From: Enterovibrio gelatinilyticus
GTDB taxonomy: Bacteria; Pseudomonadota; Gammaproteobacteria; Enterobacterales; Vibrionaceae
Direction of reading: 5' to 3'
Length of the DNA stretch: 64,000 bases
Assembly: GCF_028683095.1 (NCBI RefSeq)
Contig: NZ_JAJUBC010000012.1
Coordinates: 1-64,000, forward strand
The notes under the pieces are model-generated. The model ran no database searches. It worked only from the letters and a program-made list of their open reading frames with translations, and had not been told where the DNA came from. Shown here piece by piece: positions 18,552 through 27,539 of the stretch. Both the position numbers and the translations under genes were made by a program. How positions within the stretch are numbered: the stretch's first letter is position 1; each line of letters starts with the position of its first letter.

Positions 18552-18578
18552 GCGGGGTTGTGAACCCCCGCTTTTTTT
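18552..18578 (+). terminator. Rho-independent terminator after the aldehyde dehydrogenase
   Basis: GCGGGG and CCCCGC form the stem around TTGTGAAC, followed by seven Ts. The T-run touches an ATG at 18579, which argues that translation of the next gene really starts at 18594. Confidence 0.85.
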
Positions 18579-18593
18579 ATGAGCAGGTTAGTC

Positions 18594-20753
18594 ATGCGAT
18601 GGCGTAGTACCGTATTTCTGTGGTTGCTGTTGATCTTACTGCCTTTCATTGTCTCTGCCGAATCTTGGTTAGAAGTGAGCGACGATGCGGCGACGATCTT
18701 TCCCCGTGCGACGCGGATGAAAGCTTCCAGCGACACCCTTCCCGTTACCGAAATTTATCAACTCGATCAGCCTATTGGTTACCTGTTTGAAACCGATGAC
18801 TTGACCGATTTCCCCGGTTTTTCTGGCGACAGTATCAATCTTCGTGTCGGTCTCGATACCGAAGGGCGCATCATCGGCCTTTCGTTGTTAGGTCATCATG
18901 AACCTATTTTTTTGCACGGTCTTGGCGAAAAACCGCTGGTGGACTTCATTGATCAATATGGCGGCTTGTCGCTGAAGCAGCAGGTGTTGGTTGGTAGCGA
19001 TCAGCAGCGCATTGCCAGTGACGATATTGTTTATTTTGATGGTGTGACCAAGGCGACTGTGTCCGTCATGGTGGTGCATGACACGATAATGGCCGCCGCA
19101 CGAAAAGTGGCGCAGGCAAGGCTAACGGGGTTTGGAACGGCGGTGCAGGCCAGATTCAACACTAACGCGTTTCAGCCTCAAACTTTAAAACAACTAACCG
19201 ATGCAGGCTTGCTGTATCACTGGCAACTGAGTAATGAGGATGCCGCTTCCGCACTTGGCGTAAATGTGTCGCGGCTTGAAAAGGCGCGGGATCCAGAGCA
19301 GCCAGATAGTACGCCGTTTATTGATCTCACACTGGTCGTGCTGAACCCTCCACTTGTGGGAAAAAACGTGTTAGGAGAGGTGGAATATCAGCGCGTGATG
19401 GATTCACTAGCGCCAAGCGAGATTGCCATTTTGGTCGGCTCTCGAGGTGCGTATCACTTCGTGGCAGACGATTTTGTGGCAGGTACAACACCCGCTCGCT
19501 TTTCTTTGCGCCAGCAAGACAGCCCGTTGTCATTGCGCGATGCCGACTTGTTTCATCTTCAACATGCAGGTTTTGCGCTACCCCTTGCTCCGTTTGAGCG
19601 GGTCAATATTTTCACCTTTTCTGATCAAAGTGGGTTTGACCCATCACTGCCTATTTCTGTGGGAATGACAGTGCAATTGGTAAAAAACCATCTGGAATCG
19701 GAACATGTCTTCGTCGACAGTCTATATTCGTTGCCTGATGACGTGTTAGTTGCCGTAACGCCACCTGAACCACCGCTGCCTCTTTGGCTACGAATTTGGA
19801 AAGACAGGCTCGCAGAGATTGTCATCGTTGCAGTGTATTTGACGCTGCTAACCGGCGTGTTCATGTTTCAACATCGATTGGCTCGGTTTAGCCGTTATTT
19901 GACGCCAGTGCGCTTGGTTTCTTTGGTATTTGTGACTGCCTTTATTGGTTTTTATGCCCAAGGCCAGTTGTCCGTGGTGAATATCTACACCTTGTTGCTA
20001 TCCGTTTGGAATGGCTTCGATATTCGTGTCTTCTTGCTCGATCCGATTTTGTTTGTGCTGTGGACGTACGTGTTTATCAGCCTGTTTTTGTGGGGACGAG
20101 GTCTCTTCTGCGGTTGGCTATGCCCTTTTGGCGCAATGCAAGAACTGGTGGCGGTGGTCGCGGAGAAATGCCGTCTGCGCCAGTGGAAGGTGAGTGAGGT
20201 TATACATCAACGGCTTATTTATCTGAAATATGGCGTGCTGTTGGTGTTGGTGGGGACCGCCTTTTTTCAATTGTCGCTTGCGGAAACCATGGCAGAAGTC
20301 GAGCCCTTTAAAACCGCGGTCACCTTAATGTTTGAGCGCACTTGGCCCTTTGTGCTTTATGCCGTGCTCTTGCTGCTGGTGAGCGCTCGAGTTCACAAAG
20401 CCTATTGCCGTTATTTGTGTCCGTTAGGAGCAGGGTTGGCAGTGATTGGACGTTTTCGTTTATTCAGTTGGCTAACGCGCCGAAGCGAATGTGGGAGTCC
20501 CTGTCGTTTGTGTGAAAAACACTGCGGTATTCATGCTATCCGCAAAGAAGGGCACATTGACTACAACGAGTGTGTTCAGTGTTTGGAGTGCTTGGCGATT
20601 GTCAGTGATGAGCATCGCTGCGTGGCAAACAAATACGGCAAGAATCGAACGTCGCGAAGGGCCGCCCCCATCCAAGTAGAGCCTTTGAATGCGGCAGCCT
20701 CAAAAGCGGAAAGTGTGGTAGTGGTTGTTTCTTCACACAAAACACAGGGGTGA
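18594..20753 (+). CDS. NosR-like membrane flavoprotein with polyferredoxin domain
   Basis: A 719-aa inner-membrane protein. After a signal peptide (cut after VSA, about residue 22) comes a periplasmic FMN-binding domain in which DGVTKATVS (Asp149-Ser157) resembles the flavinylation motif, with Thr155 as the likely FMN attachment site. Five or six membrane segments follow, with two CxxxCP motifs (LFCGWLCPFG, YCRYLCPLG) and then two 4Fe-4S clusters (CGSPCRLCEKHC and CVQCLECLA). This is the NosR/NirI architecture, which moves electrons across the membrane. Here there is no nos or nir gene; it lies between the aldehyde dehydrogenase and pqq genes, so a role in quinoprotein electron flow is inferred. 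The start at 18594 follows AGCAGG; an in-frame ATG at 18579 lies directly on the preceding terminator. Confidence 0.82.
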   Translation: MRWRSTVFLWLLLILLPFIVSAESWLEVSDDAATIFPRATRMKASSDTLPVTEIYQLDQPIGYLFETDDLTDFPGFSGDSINLRVGLDTEGRIIGLSLLGHHEPIFLHGLGEKPLVDFIDQYGGLSLKQQVLVGSDQQRIASDDIVYFDGVTKATVSVMVVHDTIMAAARKVAQARLTGFGTAVQARFNTNAFQPQTLKQLTDAGLLYHWQLSNEDAASALGVNVSRLEKARDPEQPDSTPFIDLTLVVLNPPLVGKNVLGEVEYQRVMDSLAPSEIAILVGSRGAYHFVADDFVAGTTPARFSLRQQDSPLSLRDADLFHLQHAGFALPLAPFERVNIFTFSDQSGFDPSLPISVGMTVQLVKNHLESEHVFVDSLYSLPDDVLVAVTPPEPPLPLWLRIWKDRLAEIVIVAVYLTLLTGVFMFQHRLARFSRYLTPVRLVSLVFVTAFIGFYAQGQLSVVNIYTLLLSVWNGFDIRVFLLDPILFVLWTYVFISLFLWGRGLFCGWLCPFGAMQELVAVVAEKCRLRQWKVSEVIHQRLIYLKYGVLLVLVGTAFFQLSLAETMAEVEPFKTAVTLMFERTWPFVLYAVLLLLVSARVHKAYCRYLCPLGAGLAVIGRFRLFSWLTRRSECGSPCRLCEKHCGIHAIRKEGHIDYNECVQCLECLAIVSDEHRCVANKYGKNRTSRRAAPIQVEPLNAAASKAESVVVVVSSHKTQG

Positions 20754-20917
20754 GAGGCGCATTGCAACAGCTTTCCCTGATTTGGCAAAAGTCTATTGTG
20801 TCTCGGAGTAGAGAAATCATCACAAAGTAGGATTGGTAGTTTTCCTTCTTGTTATTACGCTAAATGTCGGTGGCGAGCATTTTGTCACTTTAGTATCTGG
20901 TACAAGGAGTAATCACC

Positions 20918-20989
20918 ATGTGGAAAAAACCTAGCTACACAGAACTGCGACTCGGATTCGAAGTCACCCTCTATATCAGCAATCGTTGA
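20918..20989 (+). CDS. pqqA: Coenzyme PQQ precursor peptide PqqA
   Basis: A 23-residue peptide starting [10 protein letters not shown] and ending in YISNR. Glu15 and Tyr19, spaced E-x-x-x-Y within EVTLY, are the two residues cross-linked by PqqE and cut out to become PQQ. AAGGAG lies 7 bp upstream. The ribosomally made peptide is held by PqqD. It is followed by its own terminator, so it is likely made in excess over PqqB-F. Confidence 0.95.
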   Translation: MWKKPSYTELRLGFEVTLYISNR

Positions 20990-21001
20990 GAGAGTCGAAA
21001 T

Positions 21002-21033
21002 GGGATGCCGCCTTAGGGTGCATCCCTTTTTTT
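21002..21033 (+). terminator. Terminator/attenuator between pqqA and pqqB
   Basis: GGGATGC and GCATCCC form a perfect 7-bp stem with an 11-base loop, followed by seven Ts. Placed directly after pqqA, it should let only part of transcription continue into pqqB-F, or pqqB has its own promoter in the 137 bp that follow. Confidence 0.9.
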
Positions 21034-21170
21034 ATGCCTTTTTTCTGAATATATCGATAGCTGTAAGACGCGTTGCAGATAACAGTGGTGGGTATGCCCA
21101 GTCAGTACAGAAATCGATATAGAAAATATAATGAATTGAATGGATATGTCACAAGCAAAGGAGTGGGTGA

Positions 21171-22091
21171 ATGCAGATAGTGGTGCTTGGTTCAGCCGCC
21201 GGAGGCGGTTTCCCTCAGTGGAATTGTCATTGTCGCATGTGTCAGTCTGTAAGAGATGGTACCAGCCGAGCCTTACCTCGCACCCAATCGTCCATTGCGG
21301 TGAGCGATGACGGTGAACACTGGGTGGTGATTAATGCCTCCCCTGATATCCGCCAACAAATTAATGCCACGCCTCAGCTAGCTAAAGCAACGGGAGCGCG
21401 TGGCTCTGCAGTCTGTGCAGTGATTGTCACTGATGCACAAATTGACCACACGACAGGGCTTCTCATCCTGCGTGAAGGCCTTCCACTGGATTTGTATTGC
21501 ACGTCAGAAGTGGCTGAAGAACTCAGTACTAGTTATCCCATCTTGTCGATGATGAAACATTGGGAAGGGGGATATCGCACTCACACTGTCGACGCACAAT
21601 CTTCTGAAGGCTGGAGTATTCCGGCGGTGCCGGCATTACGTTTTACCCCGATTACGTTAACGTCGAATGCACCGCCATTTTCCCCTTTCCGCAACCGCCC
21701 GCGCCCCGGCGATAACATCGGGTTAAAAATCACTGATACCCACACTGGAAAATCCCTACTTTATGCGCCAGGCCTTGGGTCGAATGATGATCCAGCTGTT
21801 TTGGCGGCGATGGCTGATGCCGATTGCCTCATGATGGATGGCACGTTGTGGACGGACGATGAAATGATCCGAGAAGGGCTTGGGGTGTCGCTGGGCAGTG
21901 ACATGGGGCACCTGTCTGTGTCCGGTGAAAACGGCATGTTGTCTTTGCTGTCACAGTATGAAAAACCGCGAAAAGTGCTGATCCACATTAACAATACTAA
22001 CCCGATCTTGGACCCTGATTCTGATGAGCACCAAGCGGTATTAGATGCAGGCGTCGACATCGCCTTTGACGGAATGACAATCACTGTTTAG
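21171..22091 (+). CDS. pqqB: PqqB, PQQ biosynthesis metallo-hydroxylase
   Basis: A 306-aa metallo-beta-lactamase-fold protein. The N-terminus VVLGSAAGGGFPQWNCHCRMC is diagnostic for PqqB, including the Cys cluster that binds structural zinc. The active-site region is TDAQIDHTTGLL. PqqB hydroxylates the tyrosine of the cross-linked dipeptide intermediate. AAGGAG lies 7 bp before the ATG. Confidence 0.95.
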   Translation: MQIVVLGSAAGGGFPQWNCHCRMCQSVRDGTSRALPRTQSSIAVSDDGEHWVVINASPDIRQQINATPQLAKATGARGSAVCAVIVTDAQIDHTTGLLILREGLPLDLYCTSEVAEELSTSYPILSMMKHWEGGYRTHTVDAQSSEGWSIPAVPALRFTPITLTSNAPPFSPFRNRPRPGDNIGLKITDTHTGKSLLYAPGLGSNDDPAVLAAMADADCLMMDGTLWTDDEMIREGLGVSLGSDMGHLSVSGENGMLSLLSQYEKPRKVLIHINNTNPILDPDSDEHQAVLDAGVDIAFDGMTITV

Positions 22092-22205
22092 GTGCTATTT
22101 GATGACTTGAGTATCTGGTCGGGTGAAAGACTCTCTGGCGCCAGAACTAAAAACAATCACATAAAAGTAATCAGATAAAAAATCACATAAACCCAAGGAG
22201 GGATG

Positions 22206-22967
22206 ATGACGAACGCGATGAGCCGAGAAGACTTTCAGCATGCACTGCTCACCAAAGGGCAGTATTACCATATTCATCATCCTTTCCATAAGGCTATGTA
22301 CAGTGGCAACTGCTCCAAGGCGCAAATTCGAGCGTGGGTGGCGAACCGTTTCTATTACCAAACATCCATTCCGGTGAAAGATGCTGCCATCATGGCGAAT
22401 TGCCGCGATCCCGCGATCCGCCGAGAATGGGTACAACGCATTCTTGATCATGATGGACATGAGAGTCTGGATTGCCAATGGGGTGGCATTGAAGCATGGC
22501 TGCGTTTAGCGGAAGCCGTTGGTTTGGACCGCCAAGATGTGATTGATGAGAAATGGGTTTTGCCAGGCGTGCGGTTTGCCGTGGATGCTTACGTGAACTT
22601 TGCTCGCCGTGCCACGTGGCAAGAAGCTGCATGTTCTTCACTAACCGAGTTGTTTGCCCCCGAAATTCATCAGTCGAGGTTGGACTCGTGGCCAACGCAT
22701 TATGGGTGGATTGACCCCGAAGGATTAACGTATTTTCGTCAACGGTTAAGTCAGGCTCGTCGTGATGTGCAGCATGGGTTGTCGATCACGCTCGATCATT
22801 TTCAAACCGTTGAACAGCAAGAAAGAGCACTCAACATTCTCCAATTTAAGCTCGATATTCTATGGTCATTGTTAGATGCCATTAGCATGGCGTATGAATT
22901 TGAGCGCCCACCGTATGTGGGTATTACCGACAAGCCAGTTTGGCATCATGCGCTGGATCGATCATAA
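22206..22967 (+). CDS. pqqC: PqqC, pyrroloquinoline-quinone synthase
   Basis: A cofactorless oxidase of the PqqC/TenA-like helical fold, about 253 aa, that performs the final ring closure and eight-electron oxidation to PQQ. Family segments visible: [30 protein letters not shown], and ILDHDGHE with the active-site His residues. Two ATGs are adjacent (22203 and 22206); AAGGAGGG abuts the first, so the second or the one at 22218 is better spaced. Confidence 0.95.
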   Translation: MTNAMSREDFQHALLTKGQYYHIHHPFHKAMYSGNCSKAQIRAWVANRFYYQTSIPVKDAAIMANCRDPAIRREWVQRILDHDGHESLDCQWGGIEAWLRLAEAVGLDRQDVIDEKWVLPGVRFAVDAYVNFARRATWQEAACSSLTELFAPEIHQSRLDSWPTHYGWIDPEGLTYFRQRLSQARRDVQHGLSITLDHFQTVEQQERALNILQFKLDILWSLLDAISMAYEFERPPYVGITDKPVWHHALDRS

Positions 22968-23043
22968 AGGCTGATCGCCAACTAAGATCAATGGCAGGGA
23001 GCTTTGGCGTATAAAAGTGGCAGGAAGCAAGGAGTGACAACGC

Positions 23044-23310
23044 GTGACGGATGAAGCGAAGTACCAACGAAATACCATGTTTCGTATGCAGTTTGAAAAA
23101 GCACAGGATTGCCATGTGCTGTTATTCCCTGAAGGGATGGTGAAACTGAGTGACAGTGCCGCGGAGATCTTAGCGCAGTTTGCTTCGCCTCGTGCGGTCG
23201 GTGAAGTGATTGCATTGCTTGAAGAGAAATTCCCCGGTGCGGATTTAGCAGACGATGTGCATCAATTTGTGGAGGTGGCTTATGACAAAAAATGGATCGA
23301 GCGCTGTTAA
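23044..23310 (+). CDS. pqqD: PqqD, PqqA peptide chaperone
   Basis: An 88-aa winged-helix RiPP recognition protein starting with GTG. The segment [19 protein letters not shown] is the family core. It binds PqqA and presents it to PqqE. AAGGAG lies about 10 bp upstream of the GTG. Its last 29 bases overlap the start of pqqE in another frame, which suggests translational coupling. Confidence 0.93.
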   Translation: MTDEAKYQRNTMFRMQFEKAQDCHVLLFPEGMVKLSDSAAEILAQFASPRAVGEVIALLEEKFPGADLADDVHQFVEVAYDKKWIERC

Positions 23311-24412
23311 TCCCCCGCTTTGGTTGTTGGCAGAGCTGACTTATCGCTGCCCACTTCACTGCGCTTACTGTTCTAATCCACTTAATCTCGGAGATGCGGC
23401 AGATGAGCTTTCCACGGAAGAGTGGTGTCGCGTACTGACACAAGGACGTGAACTGGGAGCGGTACAACTGGGTTTTTCGGGTGGCGAGCCTTTGCTTCGC
23501 AAAGACCTAGAGCAATTGGTTGCTCACGCTCATCAGCTGGGCTACTACACCAACCTGATCACCTCCGCGGTTGGCTTAACGGAAAAGCGCATTGCAGCAC
23601 TCAAACATGCGGGCCTGGATCATATTCAGATCAGCTTTCAATCTGCGGATCCGGATTTAAGTGATGCGATCGCGGGAAAACGGCACGCATTCGCGCACAA
23701 GAAAGCCATGTTTAATGCGGTGAAAGCACACGGTTTTCCGATGGTGATGAACGTGGTGATCACGCGGCAAAATATTGAGTCGATTGAGGCTATCATGGCA
23801 CTTGCCATTGAACTGAATGCTGATTTCGTCGAGCTGGCCACCTCGCAATATTATGGTTGGGCGCTGCATAACCGAGATGCCTTGTTACCTACCCGCACGC
23901 AAATTGAACAAGCCGAAGCCCAAGTCAACGCATTGCGCGACTCACAGCAAGGGGACGGTCCAAAATTCATCTTTGTGACACCGGATTATCATGAAGATCG
24001 GCCTAAGCCATGTATGAGTGGTTGGGGCAATATATTCATGAATATCGCCCCTGATGGTTTAGCACTGCCATGTCATAGTGCAGCGTTACTGGATCTGCCG
24101 CATCCAAATGTGAAAGAGCACTCGCTTTCGGATATTTGGTATGACGCTGAGAGCTTTAATCACTTCCGCGGATTTGACTGGATGCGGGAACCTTGCCGAA
24201 GCTGTAATGAGAAGGAAAAGGATTACGGCGGTTGTCGTTGTCAGGCTATGTTGCTGACGGGGGACCCAGCTAACGCAGATCCGGTTTGCAGTAAGTCTCC
24301 CGATCATCATGTGATTGAAGAGGCAGTGGCTAAGGCCAACCAAGGCTGCCATAGCATGGCATTAGCGCGAACCGTGAAGAACAGCCAGGTGATCCTTTCT
24401 GTGAAACCATGA
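23282..24412 (+). CDS. pqqE: PqqE, radical SAM PqqA glutamate-tyrosine cross-linking enzyme
   Basis: A 376-aa radical SAM/SPASM enzyme. Cys23, Cys27 and Cys30 (CPLHCAYC) bind the SAM cluster. SGGEPLLR is the glycine-rich SAM motif. The C-terminal [24 protein letters not shown] and later Cys bind the auxiliary clusters. It forms the carbon-carbon bond between Glu15 and Tyr19 of PqqA. The start at 23282 follows GGAGG by 6 bp and overlaps pqqD; an earlier frame opening at 23255 lies within pqqD. Confidence 0.95.
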   Translation: MTKNGSSAVNPPLWLLAELTYRCPLHCAYCSNPLNLGDAADELSTEEWCRVLTQGRELGAVQLGFSGGEPLLRKDLEQLVAHAHQLGYYTNLITSAVGLTEKRIAALKHAGLDHIQISFQSADPDLSDAIAGKRHAFAHKKAMFNAVKAHGFPMVMNVVITRQNIESIEAIMALAIELNADFVELATSQYYGWALHNRDALLPTRTQIEQAEAQVNALRDSQQGDGPKFIFVTPDYHEDRPKPCMSGWGNIFMNIAPDGLALPCHSAALLDLPHPNVKEHSLSDIWYDAESFNHFRGFDWMREPCRSCNEKEKDYGGCRCQAMLLTGDPANADPVCSKSPDHHVIEEAVAKANQGCHSMALARTVKNSQVILSVKP

Positions 24413-24426
24413 CCTAAGGAACATTT

Positions 24427-26463
24427 ATGGCGAAACCGCACCCCGCTGCGCCGGATTGGATCTTGCTGCCGCCAAAGGATCAGCAACTGGACACCGGATG
24501 GGTGGGCTATCGTCATGTTAGTGGGATGATGCATTGGCATCATGCCGCATCGGAGGATCAACGGTTAAGTGCCTCGCTGGTGGTGCCCACCCCCGTCGAA
24601 GATGATAGTGGTATCACGCATGCGCTTGAGCATATGGTCTTGCGTGGTTCGATGCGGTTCCCCGATAGCGACACCTTTTTCTCATTACGCAGCGAGTTGG
24701 CGTTGTTGGAATTTAATGCCAGTACGAAAAAGGAATCCACACGTTTTCATTTGTCAGGCTATGATCCCCATTCTGCGTTACGTGGGATCGGTTTTTTTGC
24801 TGACAGCGTGTTGTCACCCCAGTTGACCTTGGAGGACTTTGAGCAAGAGATCTTCCATCCTTTAGGGGATGATTATGGAGGCACCTTGTATCGTGAAATC
24901 AGCGAATACATGAGGATTGAACATTTTCATGCCTCCACGGTGCAAGCGGTAAATTGTGTGCCACGTGCCCCGCTATTTGGCGGTATGCCAGATACCATCA
25001 CGCAGTTGGACATTGCGGCGCTTCGCCGTTACCACCATCACTATTATCGCCCTGAAAACATCTTACTCATCACGGCGGGATCATGGCCGATGGTGGCGCT
25101 GTGGCGTCAAGTTTCTAAGGCGTTAGACGGCGTGGGAACACCATTTTCGGTTACGCTAAGTGAACAAGATATTCTCTCTTACGTTGTTGCTGAAAAAGAC
25201 GATGAGCGTATTGAATCTTTGGCGTTATCTTCTCATTGGGCGGCGGTGCTGCACGCCACCTTAAGTTCACTGAAATATCGCCAACCCTTGAGTGAGCTAG
25301 GTGCGCAGTTACTCCCTCTGAATAACGATTTTCAACCAGCCCCAGCGTTGCGATTTCGTGTTTCGCAGCAATGCTCATTATCTGATCTTGAGCAGTTAGT
25401 TGAAGGAGCGCGCCAACGTTTATCGGCTAAGCGTACCGCATGGCAATCCGGCTATTTTAAGCTTCAGCAAGGCCAGCGCATGGCCACTCGCTGGGGGGAT
25501 GGCCTACAGCGTTTGTATCACCAATTTTCAACCACGCCGTTTGCACCCCCTTATTTAAAAGGGGAGGTGTGCGAGCAGCTGCCGACATTCTCGTTTACAG
25601 ACAAACAATGTCAGGGTGAGTGGATAGCGCCGTGCCCACCGTTGGTTCGCCTAGCGATATTGTGTCGATTCAATGCACGAGACACAAAAACCCGCGCCGA
25701 TTTGACGCGCTGGCTTGAGCTTTGTGAGCAGCGAACTTTGCGGTGGGCGTGGATGCAGAGCAAGCCCATTTTGGGAGAGATTAAAGAGTGGTACTGCGCC
25801 AATGCAGTGGTGAAGGGGCTGACGGTCGATTTACCAGAAAGCGATATGGCGCTATTGCGCCATTTTTGGCATCACACCTTAAGTGCGAATGAGATCCACG
25901 CGATGGATGCAGAGTGGCAACACACCGCACAAGGTATTGTGTTGAACTGCGCAGGCAGTGTGCCGGTGTTTCGCGCTGGCACCATCATGGCGAGCCATCG
26001 CGATGATGAAACCGCTATGCATGTCGCGTTATCTTTTCCTCATACTACAGAGGCGGGGACGATCGCTGCTTTGGGGCAAGCCGTGATGGCGTCTTCTTTG
26101 ATCTTGCAGCGACGACTTGGTGGTCGCTGTTATAGCCTTGGTGTTTCGTTTGATTTAATGAGTTACGAATTGACGTTTGATTCCGTGGCGGATAGCGACC
26201 CTAGTGTTAGCTTCATTGCGTTGCTGAACGCCTTTGAAACGCTATGTTCGCCGCTGGACGAAGATGATATCGAGAAGGTTTGTGATGGTGGATTGGGTCT
26301 GGTCTCGGCGCGATACAACAAATCAAATGCGCGTTTTCATCAGACATTACTCAATACCGTTGGGCGAAGTGTGGCATTGGATTTTTCTGTCGTCTCGCCC
26401 GCCAGTTTGGCGCAGTTGGCAACTCAAGTGCTCTATGCGTTAAAGCACGCTACCTTGCACTGA
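24427..26463 (+). CDS. pqqF: PqqF, M16-family peptidase for PqqA processing
   Basis: A 678-aa pitrilysin-type zinc protease. HALEH at residues 65-69 is the inverted zinc motif H-x-x-E-H with catalytic Glu68; the third ligand Glu should be the one in LYREISEYM. It is 14 bp downstream of pqqE and last in the operon. With PqqG-like partners PqqF cuts the cross-linked peptide free; no separate pqqG is seen here. It is shorter than some pseudomonad PqqF proteins (about 760 aa), with the C-terminal half being the most divergent part. Confidence 0.85.
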   Translation: MAKPHPAAPDWILLPPKDQQLDTGWVGYRHVSGMMHWHHAASEDQRLSASLVVPTPVEDDSGITHALEHMVLRGSMRFPDSDTFFSLRSELALLEFNASTKKESTRFHLSGYDPHSALRGIGFFADSVLSPQLTLEDFEQEIFHPLGDDYGGTLYREISEYMRIEHFHASTVQAVNCVPRAPLFGGMPDTITQLDIAALRRYHHHYYRPENILLITAGSWPMVALWRQVSKALDGVGTPFSVTLSEQDILSYVVAEKDDERIESLALSSHWAAVLHATLSSLKYRQPLSELGAQLLPLNNDFQPAPALRFRVSQQCSLSDLEQLVEGARQRLSAKRTAWQSGYFKLQQGQRMATRWGDGLQRLYHQFSTTPFAPPYLKGEVCEQLPTFSFTDKQCQGEWIAPCPPLVRLAILCRFNARDTKTRADLTRWLELCEQRTLRWAWMQSKPILGEIKEWYCANAVVKGLTVDLPESDMALLRHFWHHTLSANEIHAMDAEWQHTAQGIVLNCAGSVPVFRAGTIMASHRDDETAMHVALSFPHTTEAGTIAALGQAVMASSLILQRRLGGRCYSLGVSFDLMSYELTFDSVADSDPSVSFIALLNAFETLCSPLDEDDIEKVCDGGLGLVSARYNKSNARFHQTLLNTVGRSVALDFSVVSPASLAQLATQVLYALKHATLH

Positions 26464-26515
26464 CCCTAATATATTGAAGATTCCATTGTTGACGGTGATC
26501 AGAGTGGAGTAAGGG

Positions 26516-27184
26516 TTAGCGTCTTAAATAGCGATCGAAGTCGATGTTAGTCACGCCAACCACCGCTTGGATCCGATTGTGAACACCGAGTTTTTTCAAT
26601 ATCGCTGAGACGTGAGATTTCACCGTAGTCTCAGAAATATTGAGGTCATAGGCAATTTGTTTGTTTGCAGCGCCTTGTGCCATGGATTTCAAAACCAGCA
26701 ACTGGCGTCGCGTCAGGGTATGCAACATTTCGGGTGAAAACTGGGGGTCGTCGTTACGTCTGTGGCCACTATTTTTATCGTTTTCTGCACGAATAATATC
26801 AGCCGGAAGATAGACGTGACCGTCCAATATTTGCTCAAACGCCTCTCGCATTTTTTCTCTAGGTGCACTTTTTGCGATGAAGCCGACGGCGCCGTAAGCA
26901 ATGGTTTGAAGAATGATTTGTTTGTTGGTTTCTGCGGAAATAATGGCGACGGGAATGGTCGGAAATTGATTACGCAATTCAAGCAGCCCTTTGAGGCCGG
27001 CCATGCCGGGCATATTCAAATCCAGTAGGATGAGATCTAAATCTGTATGTTCGTCCGCCAGCACGAGCGTGTGCTCAATGTCCTCTGATTGAAGAATGTC
27101 ACACTCTTCGTAACGTCCCCGGATAACGGAGATTAAGGCATCACGAAAAAGAGGGTGATCATCGGCAACGAGAAATTTGTACAT
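26516..27184 (-). CDS. LuxR/NarL-type response regulator, ErbR/ExaE-like
   Basis: A 222-aa two-component regulator. The receiver domain has Asp8-Asp9 and the phosphorylated Asp55 (LLDLNMPGM), and the C-terminus has a LuxR-type HTH ([36 protein letters not shown]). Its place beside pqq genes and the divergent FIST/kinase operon matches ErbR/AgmR/ExaE regulators, which switch on quinoprotein ethanol oxidation. It is the best candidate to bind the shared motif found upstream of three units in this locus. Convergent with pqqF. Confidence 0.85.
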   Translation of the reverse strand: MYKFLVADDHPLFRDALISVIRGRYEECDILQSEDIEHTLVLADEHTDLDLILLDLNMPGMAGLKGLLELRNQFPTIPVAIISAETNKQIILQTIAYGAVGFIAKSAPREKMREAFEQILDGHVYLPADIIRAENDKNSGHRRNDDPQFSPEMLHTLTRRQLLVLKSMAQGAANKQIAYDLNISETTVKSHVSAILKKLGVHNRIQAVVGVTNIDFDRYLRR

Positions 27185-27539
27185 AAAACAGTCCTTTCAA
27201 GTAGTCGCACCGCTATCTTCCTGACAGGGCTTACAACTATTATTTTTGCTGGATAAACTGACATCGCATTATTTATCGTGTTTTTTCTGCAGGTTATGTG
27301 TAAGACGTGTCATCCCACCATACGCAACCAAACGCCTTCACACGCTCTTCAGTGTAGTGACCCTGATTCCACTTGTGACCATATGGTGTCACATTCTTGA
27401 AAATTTGGGGCTGCTGACTTTGCAAAAATGTAAATATCCTTCCTAAGTATGAGGCTTAATTTCCTCATGAGCGAGTAAACTAAAACATACGCAACAGGAT
27501 TCGGACTCGCTCAACATGATGCGCGAGCAGGAGGGTGAC
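27185..27539. promoter_or_regulatory. Divergent control region of the response regulator and FIST/kinase operon
   Basis: 355 bp without a supported gene. It carries motif copy C at 27438-27453, and the sequence ATGAGG-N8-CCTCAT around 27449-27468 forms a local inverted repeat. CGCAACAG occurs at 27490-27497, the complement of the CTGTTGCG upstream of the aldehyde dehydrogenase. Confidence 0.45.
27438..27453 (+). promoter_or_regulatory. Shared PQQ-regulon motif, copy C
   Basis: CCTTCCTAAGTATGAG, 87 bp before the FIST gene start. Its last bases are also one arm of a local inverted repeat (ATGAGG/CCTCAT). Confidence 0.55.
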
